Shown here: one piece after another, positions 47,155 through 56,612 of the stretch
How the letters are laid out: each line of letters starts with the position of its first letter
How positions within the stretch are numbered: position 1 is the stretch's first letter
Source of the DNA: Pontibacillus sp. HMF3514
GTDB lineage: Bacteria; Bacillota; Bacilli; Bacillales; BH030062
Direction: 5' to 3'
DNA: 64,000 nt
Assembly: GCF_009858175.1 (NCBI RefSeq)
Contig: NZ_CP047393.1
Coordinates: 1,426,001-1,490,000, forward strand
Notes under the pieces: generated by a model
What the model saw: only the letters and a program-made list of their open reading frames with translations
What the model was told of the DNA's origin: nothing
The model's database searches: none
Made by a program: the position numbers and the translations under genes

Positions 47155-47600
47155 AAATTATAAAATTGGTGGCTTGTGTATAACTCATTTATGAGAGCGT
47201 GGCCACGTCCAGCTCCAGCGCCCAGCAACGAATGGACTTGGGTCCACACGACGTGGGTCAGATAGACGTTGTCACAAGACGTGACGAACTTGGGCCTACA
47301 GGAAGTAGGTCAGATCGGTGTTGTCACAAGATGTGACGAAATTAACCGATCTTCCTTATTCCTTTCTCCGTTCGATAAGTCAACATCAAATTGCTTCACA
47401 AATTGTGTTTCTTTTACACATTTGATGACATGAAATTTTAGCGAAGGAGTGTTTCGACGTAGTTAAAATTTCTAGGTTAAAGTACCTCGGCAACTAAGCT
47501 TCAGTCTGCGCCTATTGGCTTGCCAATCAGCAAGTTTAGTTAATCTCACTACGAGCTCAGTCCAGTCCCTTCGTTGCTAAACGTGCGCTTGCGCTTTTAT
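47155..47600. repeat. Long interspersed repeat of a second family
   Basis: A region of about 446 bases without genes. The left arm GAAATTATAAAAT...CCAGCTCCAGC also occurs at 50285-50355 and partly at 17796. AGCAACGAATGGACT (47224-47238) is inverted relative to CCCTTCGTTGCT near the right end. The right end CGTTGCTAAACG plus GCGCTT is shared with 17796-17880. It contains two tandem 52-bp units (47237-47340). It resembles the non-coding repeats scattered through Bacillaceae genomes; I cannot name the family. Confidence 0.75.
47237..47340. repeat. Two tandem 52-bp double-hairpin units
   Basis: Units 47237-47288 and 47289-47340 align end to end (CTTGGG...GTGACGAA). Each has two hairpins. Unit 1 has CCACACGACGTGG (47244-47256) and GTCACAAGACGTGAC (47271-47285). 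Unit 2 has CCTACAGGAAGTAGG (47295-47309) and GTCACAAGATGTGAC (47323-47337). Stem changes in the first hairpin of unit 2 are compensated on both sides (CCAC/GTGG against CCTAC/GTAGG), so pairing is kept while sequence drifts. Confidence 0.8.
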
Positions 47601-47602
47601 TC

Positions 47603-49102
47603 TTATACTGGTATTCGTTCTTTCTTCCCCATAACCTCTAAAAATACTTCAGCAAAATATGGGTCCCACTGTGTACCTTTACCTTCTTCAATGATCTGCA
47701 ATGCTTTTTCAGAAGACATTCCTGTTCGGTAAGGACGGTCTGAAGTCATTGCATCATAGGCATCAGCTACAGCCATGATACGTCCGAATAAAGGGATGTT
47801 ATCTCCGCTTAAGCCTTCCGGATATCCTTTTCCATCATACCGTTCGTGGTGGTATTTTACCCCAGGTAACAAAGGTTGCAAGTCTTGAGGTAAGTTCACC
47901 TGTTCCAGAATATTTGCCCCTATGACAGGGTGTTGTTTAATTTGTTCAAATTCATATTCATCTAGTTTGCCATCTTTGAGTAACACGTCATCCCGTATGC
48001 CGATTTTACCAATGTCATGCAAGAGAGCAGATTTTCTTAAGAGGTCTACCATTTCCGATGAAAAATCTGCCTTTTGAGCAATCATAACACTGTAGTCTGC
48101 AACACGTTGAGAGTGTCCTGCTGTGTATGGATCTCGTGCATCAAGTGTAGCGGCAAAAACAGTAAAGAAGCTTTCAAGAAGTTGTTCATTACGTTGGTCA
48201 CGGTCTTGTATACCAGAGACCATGTGGTTAAATCCTTGTACAAGTTGTGAAAACTCATCTGAATATGTATTCTCCATATGCTCAAAGTCTCCATTTCGAA
48301 CCTGATTTAACCCATCACGCAAAGCATTGATAGGTTCTTCGATATTCTTGTAAACGAGCAAGGCTCCGCTAAGAGAGATTGCTAGAATCACGATTAGAAT
48401 CATGGATGCCCAATTCCAATAATTCTGAAGAATATCTGTCTGGTTTTCAGCTAATCGTATTTGGGAAGCAAGAATGAACAAAACTATTGGAAATACTGCC
48501 GTAAATACAGATGTAACAAGAAGCTTTTTACGGATGCTCAAAAAGTAAGACTCATCAATGGAAAAATGACTCCCATATAGCTTCTTTGTACGAGCTGTAA
48601 TATGTGATATTAGGGGCTTAACCGTTTGATAGGTTAGAAAAAATTCGATTAAAGCATGCATGACAGCTATTAAAGCAGCTCCAGCCCAAGCTAACAAGAT
48701 ATAATAATAAGGTAATTGAACAATATTAAAATAAATTAAAAAGGTTGTTAAGGACGAAGCAGGCACAGAAAGTCCAAAAAGGTGAGGGAGCAAAATGCGC
48801 TTAACGGTTAAAATCGGAAATCGGTGAGCTCTAATATACCCTTTTTCTAACTCTGTTATGGTTGGTGAAGATGTTTGGACAATCGTTTTGATAGGTCTAA
48901 TATGTTTTTGGAATACGATAAATTCACAAGTAAGCATACAAAAAACAGATAGAGCCATAACAATTAATAAAGCAGTAATTTCTTGAGTACTTAACGTTAG
49001 TGTGTGAAAGATAAAAATACTCCCAACACCAAACACGGCAATAAAAGATCCGAGTATATAGTTGAGGAGCATTCTTCGTTGGAACGTGTTGAGAATAGGC
49101 AT
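47603..49102 (-). CDS. Membrane HD-GYP domain protein (putative c-di-GMP phosphodiesterase)
   Basis: 499 residues. About six hydrophobic segments fill the first 260, then a HAMP-like stretch (NIEEPINALRDGLNQVRNGDF), a short coiled segment and an HD-GYP domain (about 320-490). The latter has AGHSQRVADYS, LLHDIGKIGI, KYHHERYDGKGYPEGL (the HHERxDGxGYP core) and ADAYDAMTSDRPYR. This family hydrolyses cyclic di-GMP or related dinucleotides. The start is the ATG at 49102 after AGAGGTG; an upstream in-frame start at 49144 lacks a site. The ligand of the membrane part is unknown. Confidence 0.9.
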   Translation of the reverse strand: MPILNTFQRRMLLNYILGSFIAVFGVGSIFIFHTLTLSTQEITALLIVMALSVFCMLTCEFIVFQKHIRPIKTIVQTSSPTITELEKGYIRAHRFPILTVKRILLPHLFGLSVPASSLTTFLIYFNIVQLPYYYILLAWAGAALIAVMHALIEFFLTYQTVKPLISHITARTKKLYGSHFSIDESYFLSIRKKLLVTSVFTAVFPIVLFILASQIRLAENQTDILQNYWNWASMILIVILAISLSGALLVYKNIEEPINALRDGLNQVRNGDFEHMENTYSDEFSQLVQGFNHMVSGIQDRDQRNEQLLESFFTVFAATLDARDPYTAGHSQRVADYSVMIAQKADFSSEMVDLLRKSALLHDIGKIGIRDDVLLKDGKLDEYEFEQIKQHPVIGANILEQVNLPQDLQPLLPGVKYHHERYDGKGYPEGLSGDNIPLFGRIMAVADAYDAMTSDRPYRTGMSSEKALQIIEEGKGTQWDPYFAEVFLEVMGKKERIPV

Positions 49103-49180
49103 ATAAAACACCTCTTTGTAGTTTAAAAGTACTAGTCCTTCCATTATAGCAAATTTAAAGCTAGATTGGTTGAAAATGTA

Positions 49181-49209
49181 TTGACGTAGCCACTTAATTT
49201 TATTAGTAT
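49181..49209 (+). promoter_or_regulatory. Sigma-A-like promoter of the ArsR-DUF2087 gene
   Basis: TTGACG (49181-49186), a 17-base spacer and TAGTAT (49204-49209), 36 bases before the start codon. Confidence 0.6.
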
Positions 49210-49245
49210 CAAATTAGATGAACATCGAATTAGGAGGTGTGGGGA

Positions 49246-49827
49246 ATGCAATTAGATAAACTTGTTCATTTTCATAAGGCTTTAGGTGATCCAACAAGGA
49301 TTCGAATTATTTCATTATTAAAGCAAGGTCCACTTCATGGTCAGGCTATAGCGAATAAACTTGGGTTAAAACCTCCTACGATCACACATCATGTTGCGAA
49401 ATTACGAGATACCGGACTGGTTTACCAACGTCGAGATCGAAACACAATTTATTTTTATTTGGACCATAAGAAACTCGAAGTTAATGCAAATGCGATATTA
49501 AAAATAGGGGAGGAAACAAGAGTGACTCAAGAAATGCAAGTTGAGGAAAAAGATAAACTATCCATTATTAAAAATTTTTTCGATGCAGATGGAACTTTAA
49601 AGCAAATTCCAAGCCAGCAAAAGAAGAAACTTGTAGCCCTTGCATACATGATTCGTCAATTACAACCTGGTAAAACCTATAATGAAAAAGAAATAAATGA
49701 ATACATCAAACAATATCATGAAGACTTTGCTACGATTCGACGCGAATGGGTTATGCATCACTTTATGTATAGGGAAAATGGTCAGTATGAGCTTAACCCA
49801 AAAGAAATGTGGCCTGTGGTATTTTAA
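49246..49827 (+). CDS. ArsR-family HTH regulator with DUF2087 domain
   Basis: 193 residues. The winged helix (about 8-85) has LGDPTRIRIISLLKQGPLHG, ANKLGLKPPTITHHVAKLRDTGLV and a wing YQRRDRNTIYFYL. The second half (about 110-190, IIKNFFDADGTLKQIPSQQK and RREWVMHHFMYRENGQYEL) matches DUF2087, a module often attached to regulators. No ArsR metal-site cysteines are evident, so the signal is unknown. ATG at 49246 follows AGGAGGTGTGGGGA; a GTG at 49237 lies within that site and is rejected. Confidence 0.88.
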   Translation: MQLDKLVHFHKALGDPTRIRIISLLKQGPLHGQAIANKLGLKPPTITHHVAKLRDTGLVYQRRDRNTIYFYLDHKKLEVNANAILKIGEETRVTQEMQVEEKDKLSIIKNFFDADGTLKQIPSQQKKKLVALAYMIRQLQPGKTYNEKEINEYIKQYHEDFATIRREWVMHHFMYRENGQYELNPKEMWPVVF

Positions 49828-49992
49828 GACGCATACAATCGACCTCCGTTTTTTTACTCATTCTAATTTGATGCTTATCTAAATTCCTGAGACCAACCTA
49901 TCATTTTGTCGAATTATGTATTGAAAATTCTGAATTTTTATATGATAATAGATAAAAGGGATAAAGAGAGACCCCAGAGGAGGCGACATGTA

Positions 49993-50229
49993 TTGACCTT
50001 CAAAGTGATTGCATACTACAACCGGGCCACAAAGATAAGTTTTGAGAAGCCAAGTCCTACAAGGGAAGAACTTGTGTTTTATGATTATGATGCCGCCAAA
50101 CGTTTTGTGAGTCGCTTAAAGGATGATTGGGTCTACAGTCGTTATCGTTTCCAGATTGTTAATGTACATGGGGAGTTGGTCCCTCCGACAACTAGAGTTG
50201 AACCTTCAAGATCGTTAGTTTGTCAGTAA
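49993..50229 (+). CDS. Small conserved-looking protein (78 aa)
   Basis: 78 codons from TTG at 49993, which follows GAGGAGGCGAC at good distance. The product (FKVIAYYNRATKISF, FYDYDAAKRFVSRLKDDW, SRYRFQIVNVHGEL) has a balanced composition suggesting a small alpha/beta fold. No signal peptide, no membrane segment. A terminator follows within 12 bases of the stop. I do not recognise a family. A longer reading from 49906 has no ribosome binding site and a poor N terminus. Confidence 0.65.
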   Translation: MTFKVIAYYNRATKISFEKPSPTREELVFYDYDAAKRFVSRLKDDWVYSRYRFQIVNVHGELVPPTTRVEPSRSLVCQ

Positions 50230-50241
50230 ACATAAGATTTT

Positions 50242-50274
50242 AAGACGGAAGAGCATATGCTTTCCGTCTTTTTT
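50242..50274 (+). terminator. Intrinsic terminator of the 78-aa gene
   Basis: Stem AAGACGGAA / TTCCGTCTT with further AGCAT / ATGCT pairing and a T-run. Confidence 0.85.
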
Positions 50275-50284
50275 ATCGTCAAAG

Positions 50285-50355
50285 AAATTATAAAATATAT
50301 AGCTTTTATGGCTAAGCTTTAATTAGAATTGGGCCCCAACCAGCTCCAACGTCCA
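50285..50355. repeat. Left-arm fragment of the second repeat family
   Basis: GAAATTATAAAAT followed by about 45 diverged bases and CCAGCTCCAACGTCC mirrors the left arm of the long element at 47155. The right part is missing; the ferritin-like gene ends just beyond. Confidence 0.55.
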
Positions 50356-50387
50356 ATAAATAGTATCCTTTTTGCCGCTATTGTTCT

Positions 50388-50813
50388 TTACTTTAATACA
50401 TTTTGTAATACATCAACGTGTTGACGGTCCTCATCTAGAATAGATTCTACGATTCTTTTGCTTTCCGGATCTAAGTCTCCTTTTACAATTTCCTCAGAAA
50501 CCTCTACTCCATAATATCCTTCTCCTTTAAGAGCGGATTGTAATATACCTTGAGTGTCATTTGGAGCAGTTACACGGCTGATAATTCCTTGGATAGAACC
50601 AACGAACCCTTCATCATCAACAGGGGTACCACCTAAATCCTGAATGCGTTCAGCAATCTTTAAAGCATGTTGTTTATGGTCCTGTTGAATTTGTTGCAAC
50701 AGCCCTTTAACTTCAGGATCTCCTGCTCGTTGAATAAGATGCTCATAAGCATGAATACCCATATATTGTCCTTTCAAAAACGCATTTAATTCTTTTACAA
50801 CGTCTTGATTCAT
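50388..50813 (-). CDS. DUF2383-type ferritin-like protein
   Basis: 141 residues, all helical. MNQDVVKELNAFLKGQYMGIHAYEHL, QQIQQDHKQHALKIAERIQDLGG and the C-terminal ESILDEDRQHVDVLQ supply the Glu and His residues expected for a four-helix di-iron or ferritin-like bundle. Relatives are linked to spores or general stress, and function is mostly unknown. ATG on the minus strand follows a GAGGTGATGA site. Monocistronic. Confidence 0.82.
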   Translation of the reverse strand: MNQDVVKELNAFLKGQYMGIHAYEHLIQRAGDPEVKGLLQQIQQDHKQHALKIAERIQDLGGTPVDDEGFVGSIQGIISRVTAPNDTQGILQSALKGEGYYGVEVSEEIVKGDLDPESKRIVESILDEDRQHVDVLQNVLK

Positions 50814-50935
50814 GATTCATCACCTCACTCGATAGTTTGGCATGAACATTCAAATTTATTCCTAGCGAAAAGGTATTTCAATGCAAACATAGAAGTATTA
50901 ACAAGATCAAACATTAATGAAAGCAGGGAATTTTA

Positions 50936-51991
50936 ATGACGAGTCAACTATCCCCCATGTTCAATTCGAACAAAAAGCTTCATCCTTCTTTTGAATCGTT
51001 ATATCAATACGTAGACGAACATGGAGAAATAAATGGCGCTACAGCATCAGCGGTTTATGTTTTGAAGGGAAATACTATTGTTGGTGAATGGTATAAAGGG
51101 TATCATGACCAAACTCATACAAGAGAGGTCCAACCGAATTCACGGTTTAATGTTTTCTCAGTACGAAAAAGTTACATAGGCTTAGCTTTATCCATTTGCA
51201 TACATAGAGGATTTATTAACGATTTAGATGATGAAGTATTTGATTATGTACCAATGGAAGCTGCAAAAGGCATTAGATTTCGGCACATCGTAACGCATAC
51301 TCATGGATTAGATTTTGAGGAGGGGGGTTATAAAAAGCTTTTTGAACCAGGGACTGACTGGGTTTATAACGGAGCAGGTTTAGAGCTATTGTATCAAGCT
51401 ATCTTCAATGCAACAGGACAAACTGTAGCAGAGGTTTTAAGAGAAAATGTTTTCAACCAATTATCTATGAAGGAGACCGGGTGGTTGTCGGAACCAAATC
51501 CTGAACTAGTTCGTGACATTTTGGATGATAATAAAGAAAGTTTACGACTAGGCGACTTATCAGGTAATGAGAAAAATTTATATGTGAGTGCTAGAGATTT
51601 AGCTTTTTGGGGCTACCTTCAATTAAATAAAGGTTGTATAGGAGACGAACAACGATTACCTGAAGAATGGTTTGATCTAATCCGAAAGAGTCAAAATCCT
51701 GATCCATCAGTACCTATTCCGCATCATAGCCTTTTTTGGTGGATTCAAAAAGATCGATATCCCTATTCTGAAATCGGAGAAAACGTACCAGATGAATCCC
51801 TGCAAATCTTGGGGAAGTCAGGATGTGTTTGTTTAGCTATTCCAGAATATAATGCTGTAGTCGTTCGGATGTATAACAAAAGAGGAAATCCCCCTGGGTA
51901 CGACTACTTACAAGATATAAATGGTTTAGGCGATTTAGCTATTTCTATTTTTGAAAAAGGGGGGTTCACAGATGATCGGAAGTCCAAATAA
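50936..51991 (+). CDS. Beta-lactamase-related serine hydrolase
   Basis: 351 residues of the class C beta-lactamase / esterase EstB-like group. The SxxK motif is SVRK near residue 79 (FNVFSVRKSYIG), the second motif is YNG in DWVYNGAGLELLYQ near 143, and a LGKSGC segment near 297 may stand for the third. No signal peptide, so a cytoplasmic esterase or peptidase-like role is more likely than antibiotic resistance. Start follows CAGGGA. It overlaps the NUDIX gene by 20 bases, so the two are co-translated. Confidence 0.85.
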   Translation: MTSQLSPMFNSNKKLHPSFESLYQYVDEHGEINGATASAVYVLKGNTIVGEWYKGYHDQTHTREVQPNSRFNVFSVRKSYIGLALSICIHRGFINDLDDEVFDYVPMEAAKGIRFRHIVTHTHGLDFEEGGYKKLFEPGTDWVYNGAGLELLYQAIFNATGQTVAEVLRENVFNQLSMKETGWLSEPNPELVRDILDDNKESLRLGDLSGNEKNLYVSARDLAFWGYLQLNKGCIGDEQRLPEEWFDLIRKSQNPDPSVPIPHHSLFWWIQKDRYPYSEIGENVPDESLQILGKSGCVCLAIPEYNAVVVRMYNKRGNPPGYDYLQDINGLGDLAISIFEKGGFTDDRKSK

Positions 51992-52421
51992 ATTCGGTTA
52001 TCAAATTGAACAGTTTTATAATAGTAGAAATTATTCAATAGATGACTTTATCCTTTCAGGTTCATTTGTAATTGCTCGAAAAGACGGTAGAACATTATTG
52101 TGTCATAACCATAAGCGTGAACAATGGGAGTTACCAGCCGGAAAAAGAGAACCTGGCGAAACACCTTGGGAATGTGCGGAGCGTGAATTGAAAGAAGAAA
52201 CAGGTCAAGTGGTTAGTGGTTTATCATGGATTGGTGTAATGAAGCTTGTTAACAAAGAGAATGGAAAAGAAAAGTATAACCCTGTTTTTACTGGAGTGGT
52301 TGAAAAGTTACAACCATTTCATGAGAATGAAGAAACCGATGCAATTGTGTTTTGGGATGGAGAAGAACGTATAGGAGAAGTTGATGAAGTAGATGTAGCA
52401 TTATTACATAAAATTTTTTAA
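51972..52421 (+). CDS. NUDIX hydrolase
   Basis: 149 residues. The Nudix box is complete: GKREPGETPWECAERE followed by LKEETG, with all fixed Gly, Glu and Arg residues for Mg2+ and diphosphate binding. Such enzymes hydrolyse nucleoside diphosphates linked to another group X. The start is ATG at 51972 behind AAGGGGGG; the longer frame from 51951 has no site. It overlaps the beta-lactamase-like gene. Substrate unknown. Confidence 0.92.
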   Translation: MIGSPNKFGYQIEQFYNSRNYSIDDFILSGSFVIARKDGRTLLCHNHKREQWELPAGKREPGETPWECAERELKEETGQVVSGLSWIGVMKLVNKENGKEKYNPVFTGVVEKLQPFHENEETDAIVFWDGEERIGEVDEVDVALLHKIF

Positions 52422-52544
52422 ATATTTTTGAAACATACAACTTTATTTACCCGTAAATATTTAAAAGTTATGGAAAACATGGAATATTAAGAGTGGTATT
52501 CCTCGGTGTGAACTTGTGAGAGTTGCCCAGATACACAATCTATG

Positions 52545-52797
52545 TCCGAGTCATTAATAAGAATTCTTAAGGAAAGTGATGTAGGAGAGGTTGTGGGTCA
52601 GTCAACTAAAGGAGATCTTGGTGGAGTAATAGAATTTCAGCTTCCTAACTATATCACTTCCACAGACTTATCAGGTTAACTCTGATACCTATAGTATTCA
52701 ACCTGACTACCTTGTTGAACCAAGCTTGAAAGCAATTCATGAAGGTAGAGATGAATATATCGAAAAAGCTATACAAGTCATTAAGGATAAGCAATAA
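52545..52797 (+). pseudogene. C-terminal remnant of an S41 family peptidase
   Basis: The readable pieces are LIRILKESDVGEVVGQSTKG, GDLGGVIEFQLPN, a stop at 52677, then after a +1 shift SIQPDYLVEPSLKAIHEGRD to a final TAA at 52795. The G-x-S/T-x-G-x-x-G then IQPDY pattern is that of C-terminal processing (S41) peptidases. The N-terminal PDZ and most of the catalytic domain are gone. The fragment has no start. The rest of the 670-base gap (52422-53091) holds no other gene. Confidence 0.65.
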
Positions 52798-52870
52798 ATT
52801 ACATGATAAATCATATAAAATTAGTATAGTTAATAGGCGACAATCCCCAGTCTAAATATCGGGAAGAAAA

Positions 52871-52900
52871 GCTCAGAATTTATTTATTCTGGGTTTTTTT
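52871..52900 (+). terminator. Intrinsic terminator behind the S41 remnant
   Basis: Stem CTCAGAAT / ATTCTGGG (one G-U) followed by seven T residues. It probably belonged to the lost peptidase gene. Confidence 0.7.
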
Positions 52901-53091
52901 ATCTCATCATTAAGTACCATGTTCACTAAATTTCCTCTTTAATAAAATCCTGTTTTCGATTTTATATATATTGAATGTTTAAAGCCATAACACTAGTGGT
53001 AAAGAATTCATACTAAGTTTTTTTATGACAATTTATATTACATACAGCTATGAAATTCAACGATTTTAAATTAGTCTAAGGGGGAACGGAC

Positions 53092-56037
53092 GTGCAGGAG
53101 CATACGATCGTAAATGTTGATGGTAAAGAATTGCTAGCCAAGCCGGGACAATCTTTGATTCAATTACTGAATGAGGCTGAAGTTGAGGTACCTCAGATTT
53201 GTTACCATGAAGCGCTTGGTGCAATAGAAACCTGTGACACTTGTGTAGTAGAAGTAAACGGAGAGTTGAAACGGGCTTGCGGAACAAAAGTTGAGGCAGG
53301 TATGGAGGTTTTTACACAAAAAGAGCTTGTGCAATCTTCTCAAAAAGAAGCGTTAGATCGGATTATGCAAAAACACGAACTCTATTGTACAGTTTGTGAT
53401 TATAACAACGGTTCATGTGAAATTCATAATGCAATGGCTGATTTCGGAATCGAACACCAATCGAAGCCATTTGAGCCAAAACCATATGAGGTTGATCGTA
53501 CTGGCTCCTTTTACAGATATGATCCAGATCAATGTATTTTGTGTGGTCGATGTGTAGAGGTATGTCAGGATATTCAGGTCAATGAAACATTAACGATTGA
53601 TTGGGAGCGACAACAACCACGCGTAATCTGGGACAATGATGTTCCAATTGATCAGTCCTCTTGTGTAAACTGTGGTCAATGTGTAACAGTTTGTCCATGT
53701 AATGCTCTAATCGAAACCAATATGGAAGGGGAAGCAGGTTTCATGACAGACCATGAGCCAGGCTTGCTTCGTTCCATGATTGAACTTACCAAAAAAGTTG
53801 AGCCTGGATATGGACCACTTTTCGCTGTGTCTGATACGGAAGCGAATATGCGTGAGGATCGAATTGAAAAGACCAAAACCGTTTGTACATATTGTGGGGT
53901 TGGTTGCTCATTCGATGTATGGACAAAAGGTCGCGAAGTCTTGAAAGTAGAACCTCAAATTGATTCACCAGCAAACTCTATTTCAACATGTGTAAAAGGG
54001 AAGTTCGGCTGGGATTACGTAAATAGTGATGATCGTTTAACGAAACCGTTAGTGCGAGATGGAGACCATTTTAAAGAAGTCGAATGGGATGAAGCCATTA
54101 ACGTTATCGCTGAAAACTTCAATCGACTAAAAGTAGAGCATGGTGCAGATTCCATGGGCTTTATCTCTTCTTCTAAAGCAACCAATGAAGAATCTTATGT
54201 AATGCAAAAGCTTGCCCGCCAAGTGATTGGAACCAATAATGTTGATAATTGCTCAAGATATTGTCAGTCCCCAGCTACTAAAGGACTTTTCCGTACAGTT
54301 GGTCATGGAGGAGATGCTGGGTCAATTGAGGATATTGCTAAAGCTGAGCTTGTTATGACTATTGGGTCCAATACAGCTGAATCTCACCCTGTGTTGGCAT
54401 CTCGAATCAAACGTTCCCAGAAGCTTTTTGGTCAGAAACTATATGTATTTGATTTACGTAAGCATGAAATGGGAAAACGTGCAGATGAATTTATTCAGCC
54501 AGCTCCAGGGACAGACCTTGTATGGTTATCCGCTGTAACCAAATATATAATCGACCAAGGCTGGCATGATAAAGAATTTATTGATACCTGGGTGAATGAC
54601 TTTGAAGAGTACTATGAGAGCTTAAAGCCATTCACGTTGGAGTATGCAGAAAAAACAACAGGCATTACTCAAGAAATGTTAAAGCAAGTTGCGAAAGAGG
54701 TTTATGAAGCTGAAACGACTTCGATATGTTGGGCGATGGGCGTAACACAGCACCAACTTGGAAGTGACACAAGTACAGCCATTTCCAACTTGTTATTAGC
54801 TACAGGAAACTATAAAAAGCCAGGTGCAGGTGCTTATCCATTACGTGGTCATAATAACGTTCAGGGTTGCAGTGACTTTGGTAGTATGCCGAACTTTTTC
54901 CCTGGTTATGAAAAAACAACAGATGATGACGCTAGACAACGTTATGAAAACCTATGGCAGGTTGATTTACCAATAGACCCTGGTATGGATAACCACCAAA
55001 TGATTGAAAACATACACGAGGGTAACTTAAAGAGTATGTTTATCCTTGGTGAAGATACAGGAATAGTTGATGCCAATATTAATTATGTAACAGCAGGTTT
55101 TGAGAAATTGGATTTCATGGTTGTCCAAGATCTATTCTTAACGAAAACAGCTGAATATGCTGATGTTGTTCTACCTGCTTGTAGTTCACTTGAAAAAGAT
55201 GGTACGTTCACGAATACAGAACGCCGTTTCCAACGTATTTATAAAGCCATGGAACCACTCGAAGGCACAAAACCAGATTGGGAAATCATTCAGCTTATTG
55301 CAAAGGAATTAGGATATGATTGGGGTTATGATCACCCTGAAAAAATTATGGAAGAAGCGGCCTTTTTAACTCCATTGTTCGCAGGTGTAACATATGACCG
55401 TCTTGAAGGTTACAATAGCTTGCAATGGCCTGTAGCACCAGATGGAACGGATACACCATTATTGTATGAAGACGAATTCCCATTTGCAGATGGAAAGGCA
55501 CGATTCTATTCCTTAAGCTATGAGAATCTTTATGAGACAAATGAAGAATTTGATCTCCATGTCAATAACGGAAGGTTACTTGAACACTTCCATGAAGGAA
55601 ACATGACTTATAAAACACCTGGTATTGTTCGTAAAACACCAAATGCCTTTCTTGAAGTTTCACCAGAATTAGCTGAGGAACGGGGTATTGAAGAAGGAGC
55701 ATTAGTTCGTTTAACATCACATGCTGGTTCTGCAACAGGAGAAGTACATGTTACCGATCGCGTGGCTGGAAAAGAACTTTACCTACCACTCAATGATAAC
55801 GGTAAGTCGGCAGTAAACTTCTTAACGGATAATCGAGTTGATAAGGATACTAATACACCAGCCTATAAAGAGATTGCCGTTAAAATGGATGTCATTCGTA
55901 AGAAAGGGAAGTCACCCGTTCCAGATAACAATCACCGAAGAGGTAATCCACAACCTCAAATCAGTGTTGGAGTTGAACGAAAATGGGAGAGAGATGATTA
56001 TACCTTCCCAGGAAATCAGGTGAGTCGAGATGGCTAA
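53092..56037 (+). CDS. Formate dehydrogenase alpha subunit (FdhF/YrhE type)
   Basis: 981 residues. Domains in order: 2Fe-2S ferredoxin ([19 protein letters not shown]), NuoG-like His-Cys cluster ([18 protein letters not shown]), two 4Fe-4S clusters ([25 protein letters not shown]), the molybdopterin Fe4S4 segment ([14 protein letters not shown]) and the bis-MGD catalytic domain with Cys391 in [15 protein letters not shown]-terminal dinucleotide-binding domain ([18 protein letters not shown]) ends it. Oxidises formate, feeding electrons to its DUF1641 partner encoded with an 8-base overlap. GTG start follows AAGGGGGAACGGAC. Gln follows the catalytic Cys, where E. coli FdhF has His. Confidence 0.9.
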   Translation: MQEHTIVNVDGKELLAKPGQSLIQLLNEAEVEVPQICYHEALGAIETCDTCVVEVNGELKRACGTKVEAGMEVFTQKELVQSSQKEALDRIMQKHELYCTVCDYNNGSCEIHNAMADFGIEHQSKPFEPKPYEVDRTGSFYRYDPDQCILCGRCVEVCQDIQVNETLTIDWERQQPRVIWDNDVPIDQSSCVNCGQCVTVCPCNALIETNMEGEAGFMTDHEPGLLRSMIELTKKVEPGYGPLFAVSDTEANMREDRIEKTKTVCTYCGVGCSFDVWTKGREVLKVEPQIDSPANSISTCVKGKFGWDYVNSDDRLTKPLVRDGDHFKEVEWDEAINVIAENFNRLKVEHGADSMGFISSSKATNEESYVMQKLARQVIGTNNVDNCSRYCQSPATKGLFRTVGHGGDAGSIEDIAKAELVMTIGSNTAESHPVLASRIKRSQKLFGQKLYVFDLRKHEMGKRADEFIQPAPGTDLVWLSAVTKYIIDQGWHDKEFIDTWVNDFEEYYESLKPFTLEYAEKTTGITQEMLKQVAKEVYEAETTSICWAMGVTQHQLGSDTSTAISNLLLATGNYKKPGAGAYPLRGHNNVQGCSDFGSMPNFFPGYEKTTDDDARQRYENLWQVDLPIDPGMDNHQMIENIHEGNLKSMFILGEDTGIVDANINYVTAGFEKLDFMVVQDLFLTKTAEYADVVLPACSSLEKDGTFTNTERRFQRIYKAMEPLEGTKPDWEIIQLIAKELGYDWGYDHPEKIMEEAAFLTPLFAGVTYDRLEGYNSLQWPVAPDGTDTPLLYEDEFPFADGKARFYSLSYENLYETNEEFDLHVNNGRLLEHFHEGNMTYKTPGIVRKTPNAFLEVSPELAEERGIEEGALVRLTSHAGSATGEVHVTDRVAGKELYLPLNDNGKSAVNFLTDNRVDKDTNTPAYKEIAVKMDVIRKKGKSPVPDNNHRRGNPQPQISVGVERKWERDDYTFPGNQVSRDG

Positions 56038-56503
56038 AGCAATATCGCGAATTAAACGAATGGAAATGACCCAAGAGCAAATACGCGCAAAAAAGGTCTC
56101 AAATCTTGAGGCGAAGATGGCAGACAATGCTGAATCGATTGAGAAAGCCATTGATTTAATTCGTACTCTAGATGAGGCTGGAACATTGGATACACTTAAT
56201 GCGTTCGTAAAGCATAAAGAGGATGCGTTAGGTCACTTTGTCACTGAAGCAAACAAGCCGCGTTACTCAAAGACTTTTGAGAATTTGTTTGAGTTTGTAT
56301 TTCTTATGGGAGATTTAGATGTTCAGAAGGTACGTGAGCTATCCCAACGTCTAAATCAAGGGTTAGAAGGCATGGAAGAAGGCAGTGAACTAGATGAAAA
56401 AACTTCTATGATGGATCTGATGAAGGCTTTAAAAGACCCGGAAATTAATCAGGGTATTACGATGATGCTGCACTTTATAAGAGGATTAGGGAAAAGAAAT
56501 TAA
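56030..56503 (+). CDS. DUF1641 protein, formate dehydrogenase partner
   Basis: 157 residues, all helical. [24 protein letters not shown] at the start and the C-terminal [28 protein letters not shown] are DUF1641 features. The gene overlaps the formate dehydrogenase gene by eight bases (ATGGCTAA), as yrhD/yrhE-type pairs do in Bacillus. DUF1641 proteins are known as partners of this dehydrogenase type; in B. subtilis the pair is described as a formate-oxidising complex linked to the membrane quinone pool. The role is transferred from that knowledge. Confidence 0.88.
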   Translation: MAKAISRIKRMEMTQEQIRAKKVSNLEAKMADNAESIEKAIDLIRTLDEAGTLDTLNAFVKHKEDALGHFVTEANKPRYSKTFENLFEFVFLMGDLDVQKVRELSQRLNQGLEGMEEGSELDEKTSMMDLMKALKDPEINQGITMMLHFIRGLGKRN

Positions 56504-56517
56504 AGGATTGTAGTTGG

Positions 56518-56556
56518 AAGCGAGTGAATTTGTAAAAAAATCACTCGCTTTTTCTT
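56518..56556 (+). terminator. Intrinsic terminator of the formate dehydrogenase operon
   Basis: Stem GCGAGTGA / TCACTCGC with a 13-base loop and five T residues. Confidence 0.8.
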
Positions 56557-56612
56557 ATGTCTTTTCCATTCTCTGTTAAAATAGGGGTGTAATGTAAAAT
56601 AGAGGTGGTTTT

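Noticed and set aside
47237-47340. CRISPR array
   Set aside because: Only two units, with no spacers between them and internal hairpins typical of interspersed repeats. No cas genes.
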